From contig CM036753.1 in the NCBI GenBank assembly GCA_020796225.1, forward strand, positions 68,625,865 through 68,689,864: a stretch of DNA of 64,000 nt. Direction: 5' to 3'. Below the pieces are notes generated by a model, which had not been told where the DNA came from, searched no databases, and was given only the letters and a program-made list of their open reading frames with translations. This stretch comes from Arion vulgaris (taxonomy: Eukaryota; Mollusca; Gastropoda; Stylommatophora; Arionidae). The translations under genes were made by a program, and so were the position numbers. Numbering within the stretch: position 1 is the stretch's first letter; every line of letters begins with the position of its first letter. Shown here one piece after another: positions 44,111-54,316 of this stretch.

Positions 44111-45024
44111 AGTTTTGACATAGAGACGTCTACTAACCCCCCACCCCCCCAAACTCCCTCGTCCCTCCTTTCTCAAGTTTGAGGACTTGCTGGAACCCAA
44201 ATTCACACACAACGTCTTCTACCGGTGAAATTAATTACAAATTTATAGTGATTGGATGAGTTTTGTAATTTAATAGTGAGGCTGTGAGCTCATTAATCAT
44301 AGTTACACGTAACTGTTTCTGAACGTATGCTAATAATAATAATAATAATAATGACCCTTTATCCCAAACAACGGTGACAACAGCCTCATACGAGTGTTGT
44401 TGCACATCTCTGATGTAGGCAGAGGGTACCCTTGCGTTCAATCCTGAAACTGAATCCCCTACAATAGGTGGGGCATACATGGTCCACGTTGGTAGTGCAT
44501 GTTCTGCCTTTTCGCGCAGCTCGTTTTCTCTACATCTCAACTGTACGACGATTCTCAGATATGCGAGTTCCTCTTGTGTTTAAACAGGGCCACATTTGCT
44601 GGTTTTGTGCAATAGGTTCCCAGTACGTGATGTCCTCTTTCCCTGCGGATTTCAAAACAGTGCCTGTCTTGTAATTCTTCCGGTCGGTCTTCTCAATGTA
44701 TGTCATATCCATCGCCAGCGTCTCTTCGTGAGCTCTTTCGACACTTGTGCCTGCTTAGTTCTTTCTCTGAGTTCCTCGTTTGTAATCTTATCATACCATC
44801 TCAGTCCTCTATTCTACGTGACTGTGGTCTGTGAGAACTATGGTCTGGTAAACTGTCAGCTTTGTGGCGAATAAAAAAAGACCATACAGACATTTGTTAT
44901 CAGTTTGTTGCGAAGTTTGCAACTTTTCTAGACTCAATCACTTAGTGTCAAACGATGATCCATTGCCCGAGTTTTTTCTTCACCACTTGGTTCACTGGGA
45001 TCTGTTTTGTTCTCTTCACAATCT
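44111..45024 (-). other. Unclassified, open minus-strand stretches
   Basis: Minus-strand frames at about 44700-44530 (NYKTGTVLKSAGKEDITYWE) and 44540-44330 (VGDSVSGLNARVPSAYIRDV, VVTVVWDKG) read like protein but are in different frames. Probably an old transposon ORF of unknown type. (AAT)n at 44332-44351. Confidence 0.3.
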
Positions 45025-45135
45025 TCTAAAGTGTGATTAATTGATTGATAAGCATCATCATTGCACTTCGATGAGTAACTATATGTACTCCGATCTCTTT
45101 CTTACACAGAAAGATCTCAGCTGCAGTGCTCAAGT
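45025..45135 (-). mobile_element. SINE S2 3' end
   Basis: GATTAATTGATTGATAAGCATCATCATTGCACTTCGATGAG...AGAAAGATCTCAGCTGCAGTGC. Confidence 0.65.
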
Positions 45136-45289
45136 GTGACCGTAGCACACCATTTCAGTCCCTCTTCTGCACCTACACCAGTTGATGAATGTTTGCATTG
45201 TATTCGATATTATTGTAGTCATTCTCCATGTTTCTGGTCCATACAACAGAACTGCTATAACATTGGAGTTAAATACTCTAATTATGAGA

Positions 45290-45535
45290 ACCGCACTAGT
45301 GTAGTTGTTAGTGAACTCGCTTCTTGGGCTAGTGACCCGGATTCAACTCCAATGTGGGCTTAGAATTTTTTCCGACCGTAAGGCCTCTCAGGTCGACCAA
45401 TCCTCATCTGGGTACCAGGAAAAGCTCTGGGAAGTAAAGACAGTAGGTGTGATGTTGACCACACCATCCATCGTTCGCCGACGGTCAAGGAAAAATACGA
45501 GCCGAACACCATATACCCTATATAACACGTGATAT
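45290..45535 (+). mobile_element. SINE S5 copy
   Basis: Head CGCACTAGTGTAGTTGTTAG and CCCGGATTCAACTCC (box B). Then AGGTCGACCAATCCTCATCTG, GGAAAAGCTCTGGGAAGTAAA, GATGTTGACCACACCATCC, CGCCGACGGTCAAGG and TATATAACACG. Confidence 0.75.
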
Positions 45536-45689
45536 AACAAGGGTTACTTTACCTTTTTTACTTGTTTTACTCAAATGTTGGTACTAGATTTCTCCCTCTC
45601 TCTCTCGCGATCACCCTTAGACTGATGTACCAGATTTCCCATAAATCACATGCGTGTGGTAATCTGATTCATGCAACCTTTGCATGGGT

Positions 45690-45835
45690 GGGTTTCGTCA
45701 CATTTCCAGCTCCATTTGGAGCTCTGGTGCTTATCCTTCGGTGATGTGTCCGGTTTCAGCCAGCGTTTACTGGGTTCGCTCTCCGTCAGCCTTTGGCTGT
45801 CCCAGCCGACCTGCAATGCAGCAGGTTGGTACTAG
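45690..45835. repeat. Dispersed repeat, family M
   Basis: Second copy of the 4925-5085 repeat. Confidence 0.55.
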
Positions 45836-45924
45836 ATTTGATTAAATGACCTTCTTTACCAAGAATATTTTATCATCAATTTGATAATCAAATTTAAAGT
45901 AAAACCTGTTTTAATCAGTTAACA

Positions 45925-46030
45925 GTTTTAAGAGGACTATCATCATAGCACTCCGGGCATGTCCATATGTGCTCCGTTCTCCTCCTCAACAAATATAGCA
46001 GCATCCAGCTGCCGAAGACGCCAGTTCGAT
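45925..46030 (-). mobile_element. SINE S2 fragment, diverged
   Basis: AAGAGGACTATCATCATAGCACTCCGGGCATGTCCATATGTGCTCC keeps the S2 3'-end layout. Confidence 0.45.
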
Positions 46031-46129
46031 GTTGATTAATCAATCTTTTTGCACATTTGGTATGTTGTTCTTTTCGGACTGTATCAACAACCGTCTCTAT
46101 CAATCTGGTCAGCAGCTGGGATTCACAAC

Positions 46130-46285
46130 CCTGAAACTCCTTTGTTCAAAAAGACTCTTTAAATGGGTTAAGAATGTAATTTCAGTCCATTACAGCTTCC
46201 TCTGATATCGCAGCCATGCTAGCCAATCTATCAGTTCGTCCATTATCCCTGACTCCTGCGTACACAGAGACAAAAAGGAAGATTT
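46130..46285 (-). mobile_element. LINE RNase H relic
   Basis: The minus strand has QESGIMDELIDWLAWLRYQR (one frame) and GVRDNGRTDRLASMAAI (another), i.e. a frameshifted copy of the G.RGNERADRLA box near the end of a LINE RNase H domain. Confidence 0.45.
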
Positions 46286-46409
46286 CTCGGATCGCTGACA
46301 GTACCAATACTTCCACTCAGTTTCGTCTCACCATTCCTGTTTTAATACCATGTCGTTTATTGGTGAGTACGATTTTATGCCTACTTATTTCATTGACCGA
46401 AGCCTCACA

Positions 46410-46700
46410 CTGAATAATGGGGTTGACATCGTGCCGGTCACATTTTAAGGGTTTTAAAACCGAAGAATTGACTTCATTGCACAGGGTTTTACCCCATATG
46501 GCTCGGTCCTCTCCGCAGAAATGGCACGCCACCTGCCGAGAGTATTGCGCAAAGCACGAACTCCGTAGCTCCGGCAACAATCCTAGGGTCTCTGGAAAAA
46601 CTGTACTTGTGAACAGAAGGCCGCGGTCCGGATTCGAACCCACGACCTTCGACTCGCAAGGCAAAGGGCTTAACCACTCAGCCACAGCGGTCACATTTAC
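46410..46700 (-). mobile_element. SINE S3 copy, full length
   Basis: Reverse of 32620-32880 with good identity: GAATTGACTTCATTGCACAGG, GGCACGCCACCTGCCGAG, GCACGAACTCCGTAGCTCCGG, box B complement GGATTCGAACCCACG, box A complement TTAACCACTCAGCCACAGCGG. Confidence 0.85.
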
Positions 46701-46759
46701 TTCTTCGTAGTGTTTTTCACTGATACCCAATTGAAGCTTTGTCAACCTGAGAACAGTTC

Positions 46760-47050
46760 ATCATCACCATCAAGTAACTTGTCCCTTCCGGAACTTGGCT
46801 CTCATGACATCAGTCCTGAAAATCTGTTCTGTGCACGTTGATCAGCGGCAGTCATTCTCAGATCGTCAATGACATCTTGCACCCATCGTCTTCTAGGTCT
46901 TCCTCTCATTCTTCTTCCAGGCACCATTCCCTCCAAAGTTGTCTTCTCTGGGAACTCATGTTGTTTGATGTGTCCGAAAATGTAATTTTCTTTAATAGCC
47001 AACTCTCGTTAATATCAAGCTGTTGCAGAACAGAAGCATGAGAACGGTTG
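46760..47050 (-). mobile_element. LINE C-terminal tail
   Basis: The minus strand reads YIFGHIKQHEFPEKTTLEGM VPGRRMRGRPRRRWVQDVID then DLRMTAA, like 30590-31040. Tail CATCATCACCATCA at the left. Confidence 0.75.
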
Positions 47051-47744
47051 CTGTCGACAAATATCCGGCTAATTTGGTACATAACTTCTATCTTTGTTTG
47101 TTTTTATGTTGATAAAGTCATCCACCTCAACTTACCATTCACAACAAAGCTCTAGTCATCGCTTCATACTGTTTGTTCATTACCAATGTATGTACACCAT
47201 CCAACACTAAACAACAGAAATTACGTGACAGTATTCATGCACATAATACCATGTTTGAAATGACATCATATGTAATGTCTCCAATAATGGCGTGCATGCG
47301 CTCATTGAATAATGTCCAAAAACTGAGCAGACTCAATACAAACATGTACACATTTTGTAATAACCATTTTTTCTTCAGTAATAAGAATCGTGCTTTAAAT
47401 CAAATCCTCAGCTTTAACATGCCAACACGTTCTTCAAAACGCTTTGTTATCAACAATACCCTTACACAATAAGTCGCTTTGTTATTTTCCATTGTTTTTC
47501 CTAGCGGAAAACTGAAAAATTTGGGTTTTTTTTTCAAATGTTCAAACAAGTTCTTATTCATGCGTTCAGACTAACATTGAATTCAGCACTAATTGTTTTG
47601 TAAAACAATGGCTCTTGTCTAGAGCTCTATTACGACAGACTTCTCAACAATATACCATTCAATATTGTAAAGTATATGCTTTGTTGGATTTCAGTTCTCA
47701 CGTACTTTATAGTGTTTCTGTGTGTGGATATTTTATTATTTAAT
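47051..47744. other. No confident feature
   Basis: A 99-codon + strand frame at 47173-47472 is Asn/Thr/Ser/Met-rich and unlike any family I know; likely chance in AT-rich DNA. Confidence 0.3.
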
Positions 47745-47883
47745 ATACGTTTGTTGGCTTAATTAAATGTTTCTGCGCAATGTTGTTAAGTTTCCAGTTA
47801 TTAATTCAGGATATTTTTGTAGTTAACATACGTTTTTTCAACTTAAATGTTCCTGCACAGTTTTGCTAACTTTGCAGTCTCCT
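47745..47883. repeat. Diverged tandem repeat, about 70-80 bp
   Basis: GTTTGTTGGCTTAATTAAATGTTTCTGC and TTTTCAACTTAAATGTTCCTGCACAGTTTTGCTAACTTTGCAG are successive units. Another lies at 48750-48815 beyond the inserted SINEs. Confidence 0.6.
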
Positions 47884-48133
47884 CCACCTTCATTGTGTTC
47901 GTTCTTTACGACCAATTTTAATCACTCTTTGTGATATGTTTGATCTTTGCCAAGAACGTGTATGCATTGCACATTGGTTTGGTAGGCCCCTAAACGCATA
48001 TACTTCTACACGCTTATGACACATGCATCCGATTTCAGCCAAACCTCCTTAGTCGACTATTACGACATGCATGGCAGGTAACAGTGGTTCTATTCTTTAC
48101 ACCCCAAATTTGGGCCCCGGTAACCACTCGGGC
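47884..48133 (-). mobile_element. SINE S1 copy inserted in the local repeat
   Basis: Reverse S1 from TTCATTGTGTTCGTTCTTTACG to CGGTAACCACTCGGGCGA. The flanks TTTGCAGT and ATTGCAGT are a short imperfect TSD, which splits a repeat that continues GTTATTAA. Confidence 0.75.
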
Positions 48134-48189
48134 GACATTGCAGTTATTAACAACAACAAAAAACTGTCGTTACTGCCTATAGTACCGCT

Positions 48190-48380
48190 TTTTTAGGACG
48201 GTGTAGGACATGTGGTACCTGATGAATTTAATGGCTGCATGCCTAGTGCAGTCGTCGCGAAGATGTTCAGGCTAGAATTTTTCATTTATGCCCACAACAG
48301 AAAAAAATCATTGGCCTTACCGTGTATTGAACACGGATTCCGCATGGGAGCCGCGCTCTAATCCATTCGGCCAGACGCTT
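48190..48380 (-). mobile_element. SINE S8 copy, uninterrupted
   Basis: Reverse S8: GACGGTGTAGGACATG, GATGAATTTAATGGC, box B complement TGTATTGAACACGG, box A complement TAATCCATTCGGCCAGACG. Confidence 0.75.
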
Positions 48381-48414
48381 CTCAGAACATTTTACTATTT
48401 AACTCTTTCCACAC

Positions 48415-48530
48415 TTTAAGCCGCACACTGCGCCACGGCGGAAGTCCGTTGCACGCTTTAAGCCGCACACTGCGTCACGGCGGAAGTCCGTTGCACGCTT
48501 TAAGCCGCACATTGCGCCATAGATTTGCTT
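48415..48530. repeat. 42-bp GC-rich tandem repeat, 2.6 copies
   Basis: TTTAAGCCGCACACTGCGCC and ACGGCGGAAGTCCGTTGCACGC recur at 48415, 48457 and 48499. CpG-rich in contrast to its surroundings. Confidence 0.9.
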
Positions 48531-48924
48531 CCCTAATGAGAAGTCTTTCTAGTGTTACTTCTACTATTTTACTTCTACTACTTTTCAACCTTGTTATTCT
48601 ATTGGGTTGTCCAGTTTTCCTCAATTTAGTATATAATAATATATATATGTTTATTTATTGACAAGTAGTTAGGATCGTTTATTTTGGTTTTTTAACTTCA
48701 CTTGAATTAACTGCTTAAAAATTGACAAAATAACTGAACGTGGAAAGAGTTAATGTACATTTGTTAGCTTAAATGTTCCTGCACAGTTTTGCTAACTTTA
48801 CAGTTCTTAATTCAATCCGGATCAATCGATAGTGAAGGAGCTAATACGCTACATTAGTGACCCAGTGCTGTTGAAATTCATAGATTCGAGACCAGCTTTG
48901 TCAAATATTCTTGGTGTTCACACT

Positions 48925-49066
48925 GTACGGTGTTGGACTACAGACAACCCAGATCATTTACTTGGAGATCTCATTGTACAGTATTGGACTACAGACAACA
49001 CAGATCCTTTACTTGGAGATCTCACTGTACAGTGTTGGACTACAGACAACACATATTTTTACTTGG
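48925..49066. repeat. 51-bp minisatellite, left part
   Basis: About three units of GATCTCACTGTACAGTGTTG, then GACTACAGACAACACAGATC, then CTTTACTTGGA. Continues at 50383 after the LINE insertion. Confidence 0.9.
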
Positions 49067-49076
49067 AGATCTCACT

Positions 49077-50382
49077 TGGACATCTGGAAGAAGAAAGGTA
49101 GCAAGAGGGACTGTACAAAGTATAGAGGCATAGCGCTACTGAGCCACACTGGGAAAATATTCTGCAAAATACTTGAGAAAAGGCTCCGCCACATCATCGA
49201 GCCACAGCTTAATGACTCCCAAATGGGATTCAGGAAGAACAAAGCTGTACAGACGCAATATTCGCCCTCAGACAGTTAGTAGAAAGGACTATCGAATCCG
49301 ACAAACATTTACACGTTGCATTTGTAGATCAGGAAAAAGCGTTCGACCGCGTAGATAGGCACAAGTTGGGGAAAATACTAACAACCTATAGGGTTAATGA
49401 ACACCTAATCAACCTTTGCAAGAACATTTATACTGACAGCCAATGTACGATTAGAACAAATACAGGATTATCAGAAAAGTTTCACGTAGGGTCAGGAGTA
49501 AGACAAGGTTGCGTACTATCCCCGCTGCTATTCATCACGTACATTGACCACATTTGTAAAATAGCTAACACCAGCGAAGGAAACAACCTCGGAGAACTCT
49601 TAAATGAATTTCTTTTTGCAGACGATCAGGCAATCATATCAACAACAGAAGAACAGCTACAACAACACATCAACAGACTCCAGTTAGCATGTAACGAATA
49701 CAACATGAGAATTAACATCGACAAAACAGAAGTAATGACATTCGCCAGAGAGGAAAACACTACCAACATCTCCATCGATAATCATCTACTAAATCAAGCA
49801 AAGATTTCACATACCTGGGAGCATTTTTTCAGCAAATGGAAGAATAACTAAAGAAATTCAACACAGATGCAACAAAGCAAATCAAATGATAGGGCAAATG
49901 GCGCCAATTTTAAGATGCAAACACGTCACCATGAACACAAAAAGAGCAATGTTCAACACAATCTTTCTCCCCACATTATGTTACCAGTGCCAAACCTGGA
50001 CGCTGACAACAAACGATAGAAGAAAACTAGTCACAACAGAGATGAAGTGTCTACGCAGAATGCTGGGTGTAACAAGAAGAGACCGGTGAGAAATGAAGAC
50101 ATCAGGAAAAAGTGGGTACAACATCAGTACTAGACTTCATCAAGAAACAACAAATTAAATGGTTCGGTCACGTAAGCAGATTACCATCAGACAGTGCACC
50201 CCAAAGAGCAATGCTGCTCCGATACAATGGGTACAAAGCAAAAGGCCGGCCACGCAAAAGATGGACCTCAGAGATAACAGAGGCGACGAAAGAGACTATC
50301 TACGAAGCGCATACTAGGCCCGTTTTAGAAATCTCTTCCTGACCTGACGCTGTGAGGCATACAGGATTCGAGAAAGAAAGAA
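49077..50382 (+). mobile_element. LINE, 5'-truncated, inserted in minisatellite, 10-bp TSD
   Basis: Starts within a non-LTR reverse transcriptase: DCTKYRGIALLSHTGKIFCK, then after a frameshift HVAFVDQEKAFDRVDR (first catalytic Asp region), GVRQGCVLSPLLFITYID, NEFLFADDQAIISTTEE (FADD box), MRINIDKTEVM and the thumb/tail CYQCQTWTLTTNDRRKLVTT, KCLRRMLGVTRRDR, KGRPRKRW. The longest uninterrupted frame is 49366-49851. Ends with GAAAGAAAGAAA. TSD AGATCTCACT at 49067-49076 and 50383-50392. Confidence 0.85.
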
Positions 50383-51055
50383 AGATCTCACTGTACAGTG
50401 TTGGACTACAGACAACACAGATCCTTTACTTGGAAATCTCACTGTACAGTGTTGGACTACAGACAACACATATTCTTTACTTGGAGATCTCACTGTACAG
50501 TGTTGGACTACAGACAACACAGATCCTTTACTTGGAGATCTCACTATACAGTGTTGGACTACAGACAGCACAGATCCTTTACTTGGAGATCTCACTGTAC
50601 AGTGTTGGACTACAGACAACACAGATTCTTTACTTGGAGATCTCACTGTAAAGTGTTGGACTACAGACAACACAGATCCTTTACTTGGAGATCTCACTGT
50701 ACAGTGTTGGACTACAGACAACCCAGATCCTTTACTTGGAGATCTCACTGTACGGTGTTGGACTACAGACAACACAGATCATTTACTTGGAGATCTCACT
50801 GTACGGTGTTGGACTACAGACAACACAGATCCTTTACTTGGAGATCTCACTGTACAGTGTTGGACTACAGACAACACAGATCATTTACTTGGAGATCTCA
50901 CTGTACAGTGTTGGACTACAGACAACCCAGATCCTTTACTTGGAGATCTCACTGTACGGTGTTGGACTACAGACAACACAGATTCTTTACTTGGAGATCT
51001 CACTGTACGGTGTTGGACTACAGACAACACAGATCCTTTACTTGGAGATCTAACT
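50383..51055. repeat. 51-bp minisatellite, right part
   Basis: About 13 units. Each has the 12-bp palindrome CACTGTACAGTG (or CACTGTACGGTG) and a BglII-type AGATCT. As 51 is 3x17, all frames that lack a stop stay open and read 17-residue cycles; these long open frames are not genes. Confidence 0.93.
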
Positions 51056-51094
51056 TACAAGTACTTTTTGAATCCGAGCACTCTCGTGTTGTGC

Positions 51095-51355
51095 CGTAGC
51101 CCGCAAAGGAAGCAAAGAATATCATCCCTATAACCTTCAAGTTATGTCGTAAGAAGCGATTGATGCAGGACCTAGGGATGCTAACTTGTAAAAAAAGCAT
51201 CGCAGAAATCGGATGTACTGGCCTACTTGTAGGTGAATAACTGGCACAACAAACAATAGCTCTTAGACTCAGATCACGTACAAATCACACAGAGTGGTTA
51301 ATGTGTGATCGATATGGAGAGTTCGAAGAAGAAGAAGAAGAAGAAAGAAAGAAAA
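51095..51355 (+). mobile_element. SINE S1b copy, nearly full length
   Basis: Sense: TATGTCGTAAGAAGCGATTG (core box shared with S1), GGGATGCTAACTTGTAAAAAA, GCATCGCAGAAATCGGATGT, CTACTTGTAGGTGAATAACTG, then a 3' module ending GGAGAGTTC and (GAA)n. Confidence 0.75.
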
Positions 51356-51600
51356 ACAAGAAAATGACCTCACTATTTGTTTGCCAGATAAATTAACAAA
51401 TCACAAAACAATTCTTTGTGGTGTTTGTTTACCCCATGAGAAAAAAATTGACGTACCGACATCCATCATTTATTTTTTGCTTACGACGTACTGAAAGAAA
51501 CTATCGAGACAACATTATTTGGAGCTTGTTTACCGCGTAATAATTTAGTTTTGAATCAGACGTGTCCTCCATGTTTTTTTTTTTTTTTTAGTCGATACTT

Positions 51601-52495
51601 CTTCTTCTTCTGCGTTCTCACTAGATTGGGATTTCGGATTCTCTAATAAAGGCAGCCGTCTGCCTCAGAATAGCAGCGACACCATATAGTTTGTCTTGGA
51701 CGCTAGTGTAAGTGGGCCACCTCTTTCTTCTCAAGTCTGCATACTGGGGCAGTTCTGTAGGATATAATTCCTATGATTTCTGCTTCCCGTTTGTGCCGAC
51801 CTCTTCCCGCAGTAAGTTTTGGCCAGTCTCGTGATGTTAGTTCTGACATTCTTACTGCGTGGCTAAATCTCCGAGGCAGATTGGCGACCGTAGAATCCGT
51901 TATCCCATTCCTCATTGTGAGGGTCGTTGCACCATGTTATGCTCCTTACGGCCTGGTGCATCCGTTTTCTGCAAGCATTTGTTTCAGGTTAGCATTCCCT
52001 AGCGCAGGGGTCGGCAACCTACGGCTCGCGAGCCGCATACGGCTCTTTCGATGTCAAGTTGTGTCCCTTTCGATGTCAAATTTCAGCCTTCCAGTTCCAT
52101 GCGCAAAAATAATTATTATATTATTTTATTTTCAAAACTCAAAGAAATATTGCAAACAGGATACAAACCATGAATGTAGGAAGGAGAGAGGATAAAGCGT
52201 CCCTATAATAAATACATTGCCGGTAGTCAAATTAAAGCACTGTCGAAATGTAGCTGCGCAGCTGGTTGCAACGCCACGTTGAAACAACAATTTTAGTGGT
52301 TCTTTAAAAACTGAGAAATTTTGTAAATTATAACTTTTGGCTCTTCCGTCTCAAAAGGTTGCCGACCCCTGCCCTAGCGGACACTTGCATCTGATTTCAG
52401 CCAAACCTCCTTAGCCGCCTCTTACGACATGCGCGGCAGGTAACAGTGGTTCTATTCTTTACACCCCAAATTTTGACCCCGGTAACCACTTGGGC
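51601..52495 (-). mobile_element. Chimeric S1 SINE with LINE-derived 3' module, 12-bp TSD
   Basis: Read on the minus strand from 52495: S1 head GCCCAAGTGGTTACCGGGG and core GTCGTAAGAGGCGGCTAAGG (to 52372), a nested hAT MITE, then GGAATGCTAACCTG (S1b-like core), then about 300 bp whose translation ends ILQNCPQYADLRRKRWPTYT, DKLYGV, FIRESEIPI-stop (a LINE RNase H-type C-terminus), then AACGCAGAAGAAGAAG. The whole is bounded by TAGTCGATACTT at 51589-51600 and 52496-52507, so it moved as one unit. Confidence 0.75.
52005..52371. mobile_element. hAT MITE with perfect TSD, nested in the chimera
   Basis: Inverted ends CAGGGGTCGGCAACCT and GGTTGCCGACCCCTG; TSD CCCTAGCG at 51997-52004 and 52372-52379. 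The inner sequence has no transposase. Confidence 0.9.
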
Positions 52496-52564
52496 TAGTC
52501 GATACTTCCTAGCTACATGATTTTGGTCTTCAGTCATGTTTACTTATATCTTGCACTAGGAAAC

Positions 52565-52640
52565 AAATGCAGCTGGCGTGATGCTGACCACATTATCCAT
52601 CTTGTGCCAACGGTCAGTGACAGGCATAATACATTATTAT
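52565..52640 (+). mobile_element. SINE S5 3' fragment
   Basis: GCTGGCGTGATGCTGACCAC, CATCTTGTGCCAACGGTCAGTG. Confidence 0.5.
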
Positions 52641-52679
52641 GCTTTATCTTCTTCTTCTGTTTTCGCCCGCTGTGAATTC

Positions 52680-52915
52680 AGGTGTTAGCCATGACGCCTT
52701 GTACGGCGTTTCTGACTGTTTTCTTGCGTGAAGGCCTGCTTCTACCATTTGACTGGTGTCCCCCGCCATGCAGGTGAGCCTTCACCGACCTTAGAGGTAC
52801 TTGAAGATTAGATCCTTCAAGTGTGATCTTTTCAGGAAATCTGTAGTCTGAACCACTTGCTGTGAGTCCTCGTACCCTTGGAAATTTTACTACTAGTGAC
52901 AATTAGTGAAGTGCG
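52680..52915 (-). mobile_element. SINE S7 copy
   Basis: Reverse S7: ACGGCGTTTCTGACTGTTTTC, TGCGTGAAGGCCTGCTTC, TGCAGGTGAGCCTTCACCGAC, TTAGAGGTACTTGAAG, then a weak head near 52870-52915. Confidence 0.6.
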
Positions 52916-53224
52916 ACTTCTCTATCGGATTTCCCGCCGTTTTCTGTCTGTGGTGAAGTTGCTCTGGAATGAGAACATTCTCAACCATTCTAGGATATGT
53001 GGACGTTGTCCTACTTGTGTTGGACAATCGCGTCCTTAAAGCATCAGCCTTGGAATTGTACTTCCAGTCTAAACAGTTTTTTTTTAACGACAGAGAGATG
53101 ACACTTATGTTGAAGGCCATACTCAAGAGATATGTTTTATGCAAGATGGCGAACAGGCGACGTCGAAATTATTTTGTCTTATGCAAGCTATGAATACAAG
53201 CGTTTTCAATGCGCCAAATATGGT

Positions 53225-53475
53225 GACTCTATCTGGTGTTTGCGTGAAGGCTTTCTTTCTTTATCACTAGTATTCCTTGCCATTCAGGTGAGACTTACTC
53301 CGACTTCAGAGGTACTTGTAATTAGAACCCCAAGTAAAGTATCAGTGTTTCCTGAAAACCAACCCCGTAACGAATGCCCATCGAATGTTTTTAGCCCTAG
53401 TTGGTCTCGAATCCAGGAATTTCTACTGCAGGTAGTCATTAGCGCAGTGTATTATCAATGCCGCTATCGGCGACC
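53225..53475 (-). mobile_element. SINE S7 copy
   Basis: TTGCGTGAAGGCTTTC, CCATTCAGGTGAGACTTACTCCGACTTCAGAGGTACTTG, then box B complement GGTCTCGAATCC near 53404. Confidence 0.65.
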
Positions 53476-53489
53476 CCATCAAATTCGAC

Positions 53490-53715
53490 TGTGTCTTTTG
53501 CAGGGTATGCCCATCCCATCGTATTTTCTCCTCTTAACCTTGATCATTGTGGGTTCCTATCCACAGGTCTGTATTTGCAACTCTGTCATACCATCTCAGT
53601 CTGAGAATTCCCTGAAGAATCCGTTAACATAAGTCTGGAACTTATTTATATTTAATTTGTGGACTCAGCCACTTATCCGATTCATACAGTAACACAGATT
53701 TCATATCAATTATAT
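53490..53715 (-). mobile_element. LINE C-terminal relic
   Basis: The minus strand shows frameshifted pieces of the VNRFFREFS...RW.D...NEELW...RRKWDGMGI type tail. It lies back to back with the + strand LINE that follows. Confidence 0.45.
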
Positions 53716-53754
53716 CAATTTACAGCTTTTTATTTATCTTTGTAATATAGCAAT

Positions 53755-54185
53755 TGGAATATTGAACCAATACTTATGTATGGCAGCAAATCATGGACAA
53801 TGAACAAACAATCAATACGATAAATTTGGGAAACCACAGAGATGTGGTTTTTCAGAAAATGTTGAAAATTCCATGGACTGCAAAGAAAACAAATGTGGAG
53901 GTTTTAAATCAGGCCTGCACACAAAAAACCTTATCAAAAGAATAAGAATCCGACAATCAAGGTTCTTTGGGCATATAATGCGAAGAGAAGGTTTAGAACA
54001 TTTGGTGACTACAGGTAAAATTCAGGAAAGGAGAGACCGTGGAAGACAAAGGGAGAAGATGTTGGATGACCTGACATCATGGTTCGACAAAATATCGACG
54101 TCAGAACTGATTACATGCACCAAGCAAAGAGAGTTGTGAGAGACATGATCGCCTACGCCGGCAGGCACGGCACTTGATTGATTGA
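53755..54185 (+). mobile_element. LINE 3' part, TTGA-tailed family
   Basis: LMYGSKSWTMNKQ, EMWFFRKMLKIPWTAKKTNV EVLNQACTQK, RQSRFFGHIMRREGLEHLVT, KMLDDLTSWFDK with three frame changes. The 3' end is GGCACGGCACTTGATTGATTGA. Same family as 31757 and 36947. Confidence 0.75.
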
Positions 54186-54189
54186 ATAT

Positions 54190-54316
54190 AGCAATAGAAG
54201 ACTATACTGCTGCTGATGCCGGTCAACTTGCACATAATAGAGAGTTTTTCAAGACTGCTGTCACTGGAGCCAAGTTCCTCAAGGGACAAGCTACTGGATG
54301 ATGATGATGATGATGA
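54190..54316 (+). mobile_element. LINE 3' end, GAT-tailed family
   Basis: Reads YTAADAGQLAHNREFFKTAV TGAKFLKGQ, then (GAT)n at 54298-54316. Same family as 30590 and 46760. Confidence 0.65.

Noticed and set aside
47173..47472. 99-codon + strand frame
   Set aside because: AT-rich composition, no motif, no splice or family support; kept only as an unassigned stretch.
50352..51099. Long open frames (up to 233 codons) of repeating 17 residues
   Set aside because: They arise because the minisatellite period is 51 bp; frames are open on both strands and no start context, splice site or domain is present.
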